A DNA stretch of 33,952 nt. Origin: Candidatus Bathyarchaeota archaeon. Lineage in GTDB: Archaea > Thermoproteota > Bathyarchaeia > TCS64. The notes under the pieces were generated by a model that was given only the letters and a program-made list of their open reading frames with translations, made no database searches and had not been told where the DNA came from. Numbering within the stretch: position 1 is the first letter of the stretch; each line of letters begins with the position of its first letter. The translations under genes and the position numbers were made by a program. Shown here one piece after another: positions 15,717 through 23,515 of this stretch. Location of the stretch: assembly GCA_026014875.1 (NCBI GenBank), contig JAOZHO010000038.1:1-33952 (forward strand), in the 5' to 3' direction.

Positions 15717-16124
15717 ATGGCTGAAGAGAGGTTCATGAGAATCGCGATAGACAAGGCCAAGGAAGGAATAGCGAAAGACCAGGAGCCCTTCGGGGCCTGC
15801 ATCGTGAAGGACGGGAAACTGTTGAGCGTGGCCCACAACACAGCACGGGCGGATCCCGACGTGACTGCCCACGCCGAGATGAACGCGATCCGGATGGCCT
15901 GCAAAGTCCTGAACACCATCGACCTGTCACGCTGCGAGATCTACGCAACGTTCAAGCCCTGCAGGATGTGCCAAGAGGCCTGCGAACGGGCCAACATCTC
16001 CAAGATCTACTACGGAGCAGGGCCCGAGGACATTGGATCACCCCCCCTGGAGACCAGCATTCAGATAGAGGCGGGCTTTCTGAGGGATGAATGCTTGGAG
16101 ATGCTCCGGAGGGCGCGCCAGTAG
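15717..16124 (+). CDS. Cytidine/deoxycytidylate-type nucleoside or base deaminase
   Basis: A zinc-dependent deaminase of about 135 residues. The zinc and proton-shuttle motif HAEMNAI and the second motif PCRMCQEAC are intact (PCxxC). The fold is shared by guanine deaminase, cytosine deaminase and tRNA adenosine deaminase. EPFGACIVKDGKLLSVAHNT fits the guanine/nucleobase deaminase branch, but the substrate is not certain. I prefer the ATG at 15717 (protein MAEERFMRIAIDKAKEG) because family proteins begin just before this helix; an ATG at 15687 would add ten residues. It stands alone between the methyltransferase operon and the sugar/lipid genes. Confidence 0.85.
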   Translation: MAEERFMRIAIDKAKEGIAKDQEPFGACIVKDGKLLSVAHNTARADPDVTAHAEMNAIRMACKVLNTIDLSRCEIYATFKPCRMCQEACERANISKIYYGAGPEDIGSPPLETSIQIEAGFLRDECLEMLRRARQ

Positions 16125-16183
16125 CGCTCCATCTCCCTTAATACTGATACGTTCAGATGGGGTCTCCACATCATTCATAAGGC

Positions 16184-17491
16184 ATGAAATCAGGACCATT
16201 CGTAATAGCCATGATTCCCATCCTTGGAGCCGGGCTCGCAGGGCTGAGCGCGGCGCGTAACCTGAGAGGCGACTATGTCATCCTTGAGAAGGACGCCCGG
16301 GTCGGTGGCCTCTGCAAGAGCGTGGACATCGACGGCTTCATCTTCGACTACGCCCCTCACATCCTCTTCACGAGGGACGATCACATCAGGGCCCTCTTCG
16401 AGGACCAGCTCGAGGGGAACCTCTTCAAGCACACGCGGGAGGCCTTCATCTACCTTCAGGGAGTATTCGCCAGGTACCCATTCGAGGTCAACCTCCACAA
16501 CCTGCCCGAGGACGTCATCCGGGAATGCATCGACGGAGTCACCAACAGGAAGGCCATCGAGGCGACGAACTTTGAGGAGTGGATCTACTCCACCTTCGGG
16601 GATGGCATCGCGAAGCACTACATGATCCCATACAACCGAAAGATCTGGAAGTACGACCTGTCCAAGATGAACATCGACTGGATCAGCGGAAGGGTGCCCT
16701 CCCCCAGCGTCGAGGAGATGAAGGAGGGGGCGGCGGGAACCCTCAAGAGGGACTATGGCCCCAACGCCGAGTTCATGTACCCCAAACATGGAGGAATCGG
16801 CGCCCTGGCGAACCAGCTCTCCAAGGACCTCAACATCTCCACGGGCTCCGAGGTTGTCGAGATCCGGCCATCGGGGTCCGATGTCAAAGTCAGATACGAG
16901 CGAGAGGGAGAGACAAGGGAGATCTCGGCTGAGAAGGTGCTCTCATCGATACCCTTGCCCGATTTAGTCGACATTCTTCATGACCCTCCTGAGGATGTTG
17001 TCAAGGCCGCGGGCGCCCTTGTTTACAATTCCCTAGTTTGCGTGAATATCGGCGTCAGTACGCCGGGGATCATCGACAAGCACTGGCTCTACTTCCCCGA
17101 GGACGACCTCATCTTCAATCGCATCAGCTTTCCCATGAACTTCTCGGAGCACACCACCCCCGGGGACGCGAGCAGCCTCCTAGTCGAGGTGACCCACAGG
17201 GAGGCCAGCGTGGACCTCGTGAGTATCCGGGACCGGGTCTTGGAGGATCTCGTCAAGACAGGGATACTCGAGGAGGAGGATGAGATAGAGGTGTGCGACA
17301 CCTCCGCCTTCAAGTACGCCTACGTGATCTACGACCTCGACCACGCGAAGAACGTTGGGATCATCCACGACTATCTGGAGAGCGTCAACGTGGTCCCCAT
17401 CGGGAGGTTCGGGGAATGGGAATATTTCAATATGGATAAAGCTTTATTATCCGGCAGGAACGCTGCTTCAAGAATCAGTGGAGTTTCATGA
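16184..17491 (+). CDS. FAD-dependent UDP-galactopyranose mutase-like flavoprotein
   Basis: A flavoprotein of about 430 residues with the dinucleotide-binding fold at the N-terminus: ILGAGLAGLSAARNL, then the acidic end of strand 2 in VILEKDARVGGLCKS. The segments FDYAPHILFT and IPYNRKIWKYDLSKM, and PKHGGIGALANQL, are typical of UDP-galactopyranose mutase-like and related amine-oxidase-fold enzymes used in polysaccharide or lipid pathways. The C-terminal IGRFGEWEYFNMDKALLSG is the standard flavin-closing motif. The ATG at 16211 (MIPILGAG) is an equally good start. The glycosyltransferase gene begins inside its stop codon (ATGA overlap), so they are translationally coupled. A sugar-nucleotide mutase is likely but not proven; a polyprenyl desaturase is another option. 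Confidence 0.8.
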   Translation: MKSGPFVIAMIPILGAGLAGLSAARNLRGDYVILEKDARVGGLCKSVDIDGFIFDYAPHILFTRDDHIRALFEDQLEGNLFKHTREAFIYLQGVFARYPFEVNLHNLPEDVIRECIDGVTNRKAIEATNFEEWIYSTFGDGIAKHYMIPYNRKIWKYDLSKMNIDWISGRVPSPSVEEMKEGAAGTLKRDYGPNAEFMYPKHGGIGALANQLSKDLNISTGSEVVEIRPSGSDVKVRYEREGETREISAEKVLSSIPLPDLVDILHDPPEDVVKAAGALVYNSLVCVNIGVSTPGIIDKHWLYFPEDDLIFNRISFPMNFSEHTTPGDASSLLVEVTHREASVDLVSIRDRVLEDLVKTGILEEEDEIEVCDTSAFKYAYVIYDLDHAKNVGIIHDYLESVNVVPIGRFGEWEYFNMDKALLSGRNAASRISGVS

Positions 17492-18216
17492 TATCCGTCG
17501 TCATCCCCACCTACAACGAGGAGAAGAACATCGAGAGATGCCTCAAGGCTTTCGAACAACAGACTATCCCCCGGGAAGAATTCGAGATCATCATCGTTGA
17601 TGGGCAGAGCAGCGACAAGACCACCGAGATCGCCGAGAATTATGCGGACAAGGTCATCCAGCAGGTCAGCAAGGGAGTAGGCGGGGCCAGAAACGACGGC
17701 GCCAAGATCGCCAAAGGCGATATAATAGTCACCACAGACGCCGACTGCATACCTTACGCCGAATGGCTCGAGGTTGCCCAGAAGCACTTCGAGGACGAGA
17801 ACGTGGTCGCGGTGACAGGGTTCCTTGACCCCTTCGACTACGAGGGCATGAGGAAATACGAGACCTACATCTACAGGCTGCTCTTCGGGATCTCCAACCA
17901 CATGCTGAGGGTGTTCTCGATTACGGGGTATTATCACCTCTGCGGGGCCAACTCCGCTTTCCACAGAGACACCTTCCTCGAGATCGGGGGCTACCAGGAC
18001 CTCCCCTACTCCGATGACATCGAGATCTACAAGAGGCTGAAGCCCAAGGGAAAGATGGTGCTGGACAAGAGGATGAAGGTGAACTACTCGGTTCGCAGGA
18101 TCAGGAAGATGAGCCTGTGGACGTACATCTACACGATCACCAAGAACGACTTCGTTACAATGATAATGAACGTGAAACCGAAGGACGACGGCTACGCCCG
18201 ACAGGATTACAGTTAG
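17488..18216 (+). CDS. Family 2 glycosyltransferase
   Basis: A 242-residue GT-A-fold glycosyltransferase of family 2. SVVIPTYNEEKNIERCLKAF is the nucleotide-sugar-binding start, IIIVDGQSSDKT follows, and the DxD metal motif is TTDADC near residue 91. The acceptor-side motif GANSAFHRDTFLEIGGYQ and the catalytic-loop acidic residues YSDDIE are present. There is no clear membrane segment beyond a few hydrophobic residues around LLFGISNHMLRVF and the basic C-terminus, so it is a peripheral enzyme. Its ATG overlaps the stop of the flavoprotein gene. Probable role: adding a sugar to a polyprenyl or lipid carrier. Confidence 0.92.
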   Translation: MISVVIPTYNEEKNIERCLKAFEQQTIPREEFEIIIVDGQSSDKTTEIAENYADKVIQQVSKGVGGARNDGAKIAKGDIIVTTDADCIPYAEWLEVAQKHFEDENVVAVTGFLDPFDYEGMRKYETYIYRLLFGISNHMLRVFSITGYYHLCGANSAFHRDTFLEIGGYQDLPYSDDIEIYKRLKPKGKMVLDKRMKVNYSVRRIRKMSLWTYIYTITKNDFVTMIMNVKPKDDGYARQDYS

Positions 18217-18249
18217 GGAAAAAGATGGTTTCGTGCGTGTAGATACTTC

Positions 18250-18258
18250 TTTATATAG
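18250..18258 (+). promoter_or_regulatory. TATA box for a leaderless UbiA-family mRNA
   Basis: TTTATATAG is centred about 25 bases before the ATG at 18279, so transcription should start at or next to the start codon. No ribosome-binding site is present ahead of the ATG, in agreement with a leaderless message. This also implies that the UbiA-family gene can be expressed separately from the two genes before it. Confidence 0.6.
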
Positions 18259-18278
18259 TCTCTTGGGCGTAATTGTAG

Positions 18279-19073
18279 ATGAATAATTCGCATCTTTTTT
18301 TCAGATTCACCCGATTGTGGGATTACGCCCATATGCTTTTACTGATTTTTCCTGTGATTTTCTTGATTTCTCCAACAAATCTCTTCACATATAAAGCACT
18401 GATTGTCTTCGCCGCAAATCTCTGCCTCACGGCCTACGGGTACATGTACAACGACCTTGAGGATGCCGTGGATGACTATCACGATCTCGAGAAGAGGAAG
18501 AGGAACCCGGTCGCCAGCGGAGAGATAACCAGGAATCAGAGCTATATAGCCAACCTGGTCCTCCTAGGCGCGGGCCTGTTCATGCTGGCGTATGTGAGCC
18601 CCTTCGCCTTATTCATCGGGGTAGTTTTCGCCTTCGTGGGCTTCTTCTACTCCTGGAGGCCTCTGAGACTGAAGTCCACGCCCATCTGGGACGTGATCTC
18701 TCACGTCCTATTCTTGGGGGTTCAACAGTTACTGATAACATACGTGGCGTTCCGGCCTCTCGACCTGCTTGTGACGCCTTTCCTCATGATCATCATACCC
18801 TTCTCACTGATGAATGAGATAATGCACGAGCTCATCGACTTCGAAGTGGACAAGGCGACGGAGATCAGCAACACTGTCCAGATGTTCGGGGGATTCGACG
18901 TGAAGAAGCTGCTGATCGTCTTGAGTGTCACCGTCATCATCGGAGTCTCCATCATCGTTCTCTCCCTCTCGGCGCAGTACAGGATCGTCGGCCTCGCCAT
19001 CTCCTTGTTGATCGTGGTTCCGGCAATCTATAGGATGAACGTGCGCGTTGCGAGAATAACCATAGGGAAATGA
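18279..19073 (+). CDS. UbiA-family prenyltransferase (membrane)
   Basis: A 264-residue polytopic membrane protein with about eight hydrophobic helices. The first Asp-rich motif is NDLEDAVDD at residues 59-67, the second HELIDFEVDK near residue 185; both bind Mg-diphosphate in UbiA enzymes. The family joins a polyprenyl chain to an aromatic ring, glycerol phosphate or phosphoribose. Beside a mutase-like flavoprotein and a GT2 enzyme, a lipid-linked sugar product (as in the decaprenylphosphoryl-phosphoribose route) is one reading; a quinone-type or archaeal lipid prenyltransferase is another. The lone TATA box gives it its own leaderless transcript. Confidence 0.85.
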   Translation: MNNSHLFFRFTRLWDYAHMLLLIFPVIFLISPTNLFTYKALIVFAANLCLTAYGYMYNDLEDAVDDYHDLEKRKRNPVASGEITRNQSYIANLVLLGAGLFMLAYVSPFALFIGVVFAFVGFFYSWRPLRLKSTPIWDVISHVLFLGVQQLLITYVAFRPLDLLVTPFLMIIIPFSLMNEIMHELIDFEVDKATEISNTVQMFGGFDVKKLLIVLSVTVIIGVSIIVLSLSAQYRIVGLAISLLIVVPAIYRMNVRVARITIGK

Positions 19074-19409
19074 AGGATCGCGAGCTTAATGGAGCGATGA
19101 GTCCAAGTGACTATTATGTTCCGCTTTTGACACAAACATTTAACAAAATAAATTGAGTTAACAAATTCGGATATCCGAAACCTAATCTTCTTAAAGAATC
19201 AAAAGAGTTAGTAGAAATATCATCACTGATAAAATAAGCTTCATAGAGTTTATGCATAATGGATGCAAGTAAATAGCTTGTATAAAGAGGGGGGATTCCC
19301 CTATTTTAACACGGTTATTACAATTATTTGACATATGGGCATTGGTAGGTCCAAAATTTTAAATAATAAACTATCAGATTGAATTCGGAAAAAACAAGGG
19401 GAAAACAAA
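19074..19409. other. AT-rich intergenic region with hairpin and promoter of the membrane operon
   Basis: No gene seen. AGGGG..CCCCT at 19288-19302 forms a short hairpin followed by TATTTTAA, which may end transcription from the left. A TATA-like AATTTTAAATAAT at 19355-19367 then precedes a ribosome-binding site AAGGGGA (19396-19402) eight bases before the first gene of the membrane operon, which therefore has a leadered mRNA, unlike most genes here. Confidence 0.55.
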
Positions 19410-20177
19410 ATGAGTTTTCAATTAGTAAGAGTAGACATACTAGCAGTCTTCATTATATCCTTTGGGACACTACTGATATCAGCATTCGTCTTGAAGGGTA
19501 CAAAACTACGTCAAATACCAACTGTGGAAGCTTCATTCGAAGCTGTCAGAGTAGCTACGGAGAAAGGGACACCTCTCCTCTTCGACACTGGATGGACGGG
19601 CGCCAACTTCTGGGGTCACTCAAGTGGCTTGACGACCCTGGCTTTCGTGCCTTCTACCTTGGAGTTGCTGAAGCAGATCTCTAAGGAAGCGGCTCCGCTT
19701 GGAGTCAGGATCATAACGGGCACCACCAACGCCGTCTATGCCATGATGTCTCGCGACTTCATGGAGGCGGGTTATGCTGAGGCAGGACATCCCGAGGCAT
19801 TTGTCCCAGAGGACATCAACTTCTACCCCGACAACACCGGCCTCGTAATGTCTGACGTGGATAAGATCCACAGGTTCAACATTGGAGCCGCCGTGATGAT
19901 CGGGGGACACAGCCAGACCTCGAACATCGTCATCTACGAGGCCTTGCACGCTACGGGCGCGATGCTCGTCGCCGGTGAGATCTGGCCAAACGACAACTCG
20001 ATGGCAGCACTCGTGGCTGACTACCTGAGCTTCGCAGAGGAGAACATCGCCATAGGCGCCTACCTGAGCGATGACCCCGTCCCCAAGGCAATCCTTGCGG
20101 GTGAAGATCTGATAAAGGCCTTCCTGATTGGAGTCATCGTACTCGGTAGCGTTCTCTTCCAGCTGGGGGTTCTATAG
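19410..20177 (+). CDS. Unassigned bitopic membrane protein, first gene of four-gene membrane operon
   Basis: A 255-residue protein I cannot assign. It has one membrane helix at residues 9-28, a soluble alpha/beta domain of about 200 residues, and a second helix at 237-255 that ends the protein. KGTKLRQ directly after the first helix suggests the soluble domain is cytoplasmic. The domain contains LLFDTGWTGANFWGHSSGLT and an AAVMIGGHSQTSNIVIYEAL segment that is weakly echoed in the third gene of the operon (MIG......IYVVRY..PVLEMGG). It may belong to a numbered domain of unknown function of the DUF6754 kind; I recall this only vaguely. The AAGGGGA ribosome-binding site fixes the ATG. The next gene begins with no gap. 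Confidence 0.8.
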   Translation: MSFQLVRVDILAVFIISFGTLLISAFVLKGTKLRQIPTVEASFEAVRVATEKGTPLLFDTGWTGANFWGHSSGLTTLAFVPSTLELLKQISKEAAPLGVRIITGTTNAVYAMMSRDFMEAGYAEAGHPEAFVPEDINFYPDNTGLVMSDVDKIHRFNIGAAVMIGGHSQTSNIVIYEALHATGAMLVAGEIWPNDNSMAALVADYLSFAEENIAIGAYLSDDPVPKAILAGEDLIKAFLIGVIVLGSVLFQLGVL

Positions 20178-20816
20178 TTGGGACAGCAAGAAAATTCGAT
20201 AATGGACCAGATCATGGCAAATCTGCCTACGGTCTTGGGCCTTATCGGCATGTTCATACTTGCTTCCCTCTACTGGACGGATCCCGGTTGGAGTTTCGCG
20301 GTGACTCTCAGGAACTCGGTCACGCTGTCCCTGCCCTGGCCTGTCGGCATCGTCTCGGTGCTGCTGATACGGAGACACGTCCGCAACATCATGCGGGGCG
20401 AGTCCACGTTGCCCTACGACGTCATCGTCGTCGGCGCAGCCATCTTGATGGTTGTTCTCGGGTTGGTCTCGGGACCTACTGATGTGACGCTCAAGGCAAT
20501 CTACGCCAACGTCAACATTATCGGGACTATGTCGGTCATTTCGGCAATCGCCATCAGCATCCTCTCGCCCATGATACGGATCTACCGCGCTAAGACGTGG
20601 ACCATGGCTTTCTTGATTGGGTTGAGCATCCTAGCTTTCATGACATACTCGCCTCTAGGCCAGATGATCCACCCCATTATTCCACAACTGGGTGACTTTG
20701 TACAGATATACATCTCGGGTGCGTCTGACTCAGCCTTCTGGATCAGCACGTACATCGGCGCCATTGCGCTGATCACCCGTATGATTCTGCTGAAGGAGAA
20801 GCTGAAGCCGAATTAG
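20178..20816 (+). CDS. Unassigned polytopic membrane protein, second gene of membrane operon
   Basis: A 212-residue protein with about six hydrophobic helices (near residues 16-33, 46-62, 81-100, 113-133, 142-162 and 187-205) and short loops; the RRHVRNIMRGES loop between helices 2 and 3 is basic and so cytoplasmic. I see no transporter or enzyme signature. The frame opens with a TTG immediately after the previous stop codon, with GGGGG nine bases ahead; an ATG at 20202 is the alternative and removes eight residues. Its zero spacing to the bitopic gene before it, and four bases to AGGAGG of the next, means the four products are made together and probably form one complex. Confidence 0.8.
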   Translation: MGQQENSIMDQIMANLPTVLGLIGMFILASLYWTDPGWSFAVTLRNSVTLSLPWPVGIVSVLLIRRHVRNIMRGESTLPYDVIVVGAAILMVVLGLVSGPTDVTLKAIYANVNIIGTMSVISAIAISILSPMIRIYRAKTWTMAFLIGLSILAFMTYSPLGQMIHPIIPQLGDFVQIYISGASDSAFWISTYIGAIALITRMILLKEKLKPN

Positions 20817-20829
20817 GAGGATGAATGAA

Positions 20830-21693
20830 ATGTCAAAGATAAATTGGAAGGATACACGGCTCATCTACATCATGGTCTTCGGGATAATCTATATCTCGTC
20901 GCTTGCACCGATAGCGCTTCCCGTACCCATAGTCCAATGGAGCAAAGACTTCTACGCAACAATCAACGAAGGGGTAACAGTCGACTTCGTCGACCCCCCG
21001 AGGGAGTTCGGGGGAGTCGAGGAGGGCACAAGGGTCTTCATCCTCAACAGCGGAGAAACGTCGAAGCTGTGGGGAGACATGAGTGAGGCGGTGATAACGG
21101 TTTGGAAGGACCTCAGGGCTAGGGGGGCAAACATTCTCCTCTGGTCCTCGAGCCCGGACAACGAGGCCACCCTAAACAAATATCTCCTACCGCTGATGTA
21201 CGGCGCTAACGTGCAGAACCACCCGGACTACGGCGTGAAGTTCGTCAACCTCGGCTACGTTGCCGGGGGCAACCAGCTACTAGAGCAGTGGAAGGACGAC
21301 CTCATAGCGATAACCCCCTACGATGCCTACGGTAACAGCCTGGCAGACATGCCGATGATTAGCAACTTCAACGAGATGAAGGTTGACGCAGACCTCATGA
21401 TCGGCCTTGACGCCCGTGGACTGGAGACCATCTACGTGGTCAGATACAACACCCCGGTCCTGGAGATGGGTGGAACCGACTCAGCATCCTACCTGGCCCT
21501 GAGCTACACCGCTGGATACTTCCAGGGTATGATCATGGGTCAGAGAGGAGGCGCCGAGTACGAGCTCCTATCCGGCATCCCGGGTAAAGCAATGTCCTAT
21601 CTACAGAACGCGTTCACGATCTCGACTGTAATGGTCATACTCATGATCGTGACAAACGTACAATATGTCCTAAAGAAAAAGGAGGAAAACTAA
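20830..21693 (+). CDS. Unassigned bitopic membrane protein, third gene of membrane operon
   Basis: A 287-residue protein with the same plan as the first gene: a membrane helix at residues 11-30, a soluble domain of about 220 residues, and a C-terminal helix followed by LKKKEEN. Positive charges before the first and after the second helix place both ends inside and the soluble domain outside the cell, opposite to the first gene. The domain includes VFILNSGETSKLWGDM, ILLWSSSPDNEATLNKYLLP and GGTDSASYLALSYTAGYFQG. The ribosome-binding site AGGAGG (20815-20820) touches an ATG at 20821 but is nine bases from the ATG at 20830, so I chose the latter. Function unknown. Confidence 0.8.
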   Translation: MSKINWKDTRLIYIMVFGIIYISSLAPIALPVPIVQWSKDFYATINEGVTVDFVDPPREFGGVEEGTRVFILNSGETSKLWGDMSEAVITVWKDLRARGANILLWSSSPDNEATLNKYLLPLMYGANVQNHPDYGVKFVNLGYVAGGNQLLEQWKDDLIAITPYDAYGNSLADMPMISNFNEMKVDADLMIGLDARGLETIYVVRYNTPVLEMGGTDSASYLALSYTAGYFQGMIMGQRGGAEYELLSGIPGKAMSYLQNAFTISTVMVILMIVTNVQYVLKKKEEN

Positions 21694-22422
21694 ATGGCTT
21701 CACCAATTGAACCATTGATGCCCTACCTGAACACCTTCATATTCTTCGCAGCTTATACGGTCCTGTACAAGAACAATCCCATGTACCGTATTGCCCAGAG
21801 CCTCGTCGTAGGCGTGGGTGCCGGCTACCTCCTGGTGGCCAACATCGACGCCTTCAACAGAGGCGTGATCATGAATACATTCGTAAATGGAAACATCAAC
21901 TGGGCCATGCTTCTTCCGTGGATCATGGGCCTAGCCTACCTCTGCATCTTCGTACCGAAACTGATCAACGTCTATAGAGCGGTCTCTATTCTGACGCTGA
22001 CCGTCGGTATGGGAGTGGTGCTGCCCTATGGTCCTGCGCTCTTCTGGACGGTGACCGTTGGATACGCCCAGAACGCCCTAAACTTCATGAGTGAAGGGCT
22101 GAGCGTGTCGACCGCTGGTCAATTCCTCACCGCAGTGTGCTACGCCTTGGCTCTCAGCTACTTCTTCTTCACGGACTACGCTGCTAAGCCTACTACTGTG
22201 TTCAGGAAACTGGGTCGCGTGGTGCTGCTGGTCTATACGGCCATGACCATCACGACAACTGCTTTGGGTAAGATTAACCTTTTACAGTGGAAGGTCTTGG
22301 ATACCCTTCAGGGCGTCCCTGCGACATGGTGGATTCCAGCGCTGATGTTTATTGTCATGCTTATTGACAATTTCTATCCGCTGAGGAATCTGATCGGAAA
22401 AGGCTCCGAAGTCTCAAGCTAA
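21694..22422 (+). CDS. Unassigned polytopic membrane protein, fourth gene of membrane operon
   Basis: A 242-residue protein with six or seven hydrophobic helices (roughly residues 11-25, 33-51, 68-90, 94-118, 142-161, 172-193 and 211-227). No recognised family motif; polar residues inside the helices are few. The start is set by GGAGG at 21681-21685, eight bases before the ATG, inside the end of the previous gene. The coding sequence begins directly after the previous stop. A T-rich terminator follows. With the second gene it supplies the multi-helix part of what looks like a heteromeric membrane complex. Confidence 0.8.
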   Translation: MASPIEPLMPYLNTFIFFAAYTVLYKNNPMYRIAQSLVVGVGAGYLLVANIDAFNRGVIMNTFVNGNINWAMLLPWIMGLAYLCIFVPKLINVYRAVSILTLTVGMGVVLPYGPALFWTVTVGYAQNALNFMSEGLSVSTAGQFLTAVCYALALSYFFFTDYAAKPTTVFRKLGRVVLLVYTAMTITTTALGKINLLQWKVLDTLQGVPATWWIPALMFIVMLIDNFYPLRNLIGKGSEVSS

Positions 22423-22431
22423 GCATCCCTA

Positions 22432-22457
22432 ACCCTTTTTTCTTTTATTTTTCTTTG
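22432..22457 (+). terminator. T-rich terminator of the membrane operon
   Basis: Several T-runs (CCCTTTTTTCTTTTATTTTTCTTTG) begin about ten bases after the last stop codon, without a stem, as is common for archaeal termination. Confidence 0.65.
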
Positions 22458-22660
22458 TAGAGTTTACTCTGGATCTATTCGTACTGGATGCAAGAAGTGG
22501 ATTCTTTCCGAGGTCAAGGGTGACTTAGAAGGCGTAAGGGGAGTGCAGGGATCGGAAGAAAATCCCCGGCATCTGCCCTGACTAAACGAAATGATCAAGA
22601 GCTATATACTCACCTAATCTTTAATATGCGTCATAGTCTTAGTGGAGCCGGGTACAAAAT

Positions 22661-23056
22661 TTGTTCGAGGATGCGACGCCTGAACGCGAGGAGGAGCTCA
22701 TAGAGCAGGCTGCTCAATACATCGTCAGGCACGACTTGGAGGATTTCGCGCAGATCGCCCTGGAAGGCACCGCACCATTCGGGGACATCGTCGGGGAACT
22801 AGGCTTCATGATGACCTACCCTCTCGCGGTCACCTTCTTCAACAGGACGGGCTCAGACTTCATCAACATGCTTGGCTTCAATTACAAATTGAACGCCGAG
22901 AAAATTCTGAAGAGAATCGAAGAACTGAAAAAGGTTAAGGAGCTCCAAGAAAAGCACTTCAAAGAACAGGAAAAGTTCAAGAGAAAGCTCAAGGGAGCGC
23001 CAGAGGGATGGTTCGCTCGGCAATTATGGCGCCTCGGATTCAAGCGTAAGAAGTAG
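22661..23056 (+). CDS. Hypothetical helical protein with charged C-terminal coiled coil
   Basis: A 131-residue soluble protein that I do not recognise by function. Residues 1-80 are helical with a central hydrophobic part (GDIVGELGFMMTYPLAVTFF), reminiscent of a family of small archaeal helical proteins of unknown role. Residues 82-112 form a Lys/Glu-rich coiled coil (KRIEELKKVKELQEKHFKEQ), ending in a basic WRLGFKRKK tail that could bind nucleic acid or the membrane. The start is a TTG, with GGAG 13 bases ahead; TATA-like ATATAC near 22603 is available. It is followed by the NTF2-like gene on the same strand after 33 bases. Confidence 0.65.
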   Translation: MFEDATPEREEELIEQAAQYIVRHDLEDFAQIALEGTAPFGDIVGELGFMMTYPLAVTFFNRTGSDFINMLGFNYKLNAEKILKRIEELKKVKELQEKHFKEQEKFKRKLKGAPEGWFARQLWRLGFKRKK

Positions 23057-23089
23057 GATATCATTACCCGTGCACGGAGGTGGCGAAGT

Positions 23090-23515
23090 GTGAATGGTTT
23101 AGAGTACTTGTCTGAGACGGCTATCCGGGAGCGTGTGCATAGCTTCTGTCAAGCACTGTCCATGAGAAATCTGGAGAAGCTCGAGAGCCTTCTAACGCAC
23201 GAGGCGTCTGTCTCCTGGGGGCCCTACGACTTCGATGGAAAGGAGAGTATACTGACTTGGGCGGGGGAGTTACACGAACTCTTCCCTTTTATGGCTTTCA
23301 AGCAGAAGAGCCTCGAGGTCCAAGGTCCATCGGTCAAGCACGAGTTCTTGATAGCCTTCATGACATCGCAGGGGCAGAAGGGCTGGCTCCCCTGTAAGAG
23401 CACCTACGAGTTCAAGGGTGACCTGATCGATCGGGTGAATGTGAACCTTCTCCATGGCTTCCTCGCGATTAGCAGGGACGATGTAACGAGGGTCATGCCC
23501 CACGCGACAAGATAG
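23090..23515 (+). CDS. SnoaL/NTF2-like fold protein
   Basis: A 141-residue protein with the cone-shaped alpha+beta NTF2-like pattern: an N-terminal helix (REVHSFCQALSMRNLEKLES-like spacing), LLTHEASVSWGPYDFDGKES with the typical polar pocket residues, then four antiparallel strands ending in LIDRVNVNLL. The family ranges from isomerases and cyclases to non-enzymatic ligand carriers, so the function is open. The GTG start at 23090 is supported by GGAGG at 23076-23080, nine bases upstream. The last eight codons overlap the end of the convergent U32-family gene. Its place next to the UbiU/UbiV-like genes may be functional or chance. Confidence 0.7.
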   Translation: MNGLEYLSETAIRERVHSFCQALSMRNLEKLESLLTHEASVSWGPYDFDGKESILTWAGELHELFPFMAFKQKSLEVQGPSVKHEFLIAFMTSQGQKGWLPCKSTYEFKGDLIDRVNVNLLHGFLAISRDDVTRVMPHATR

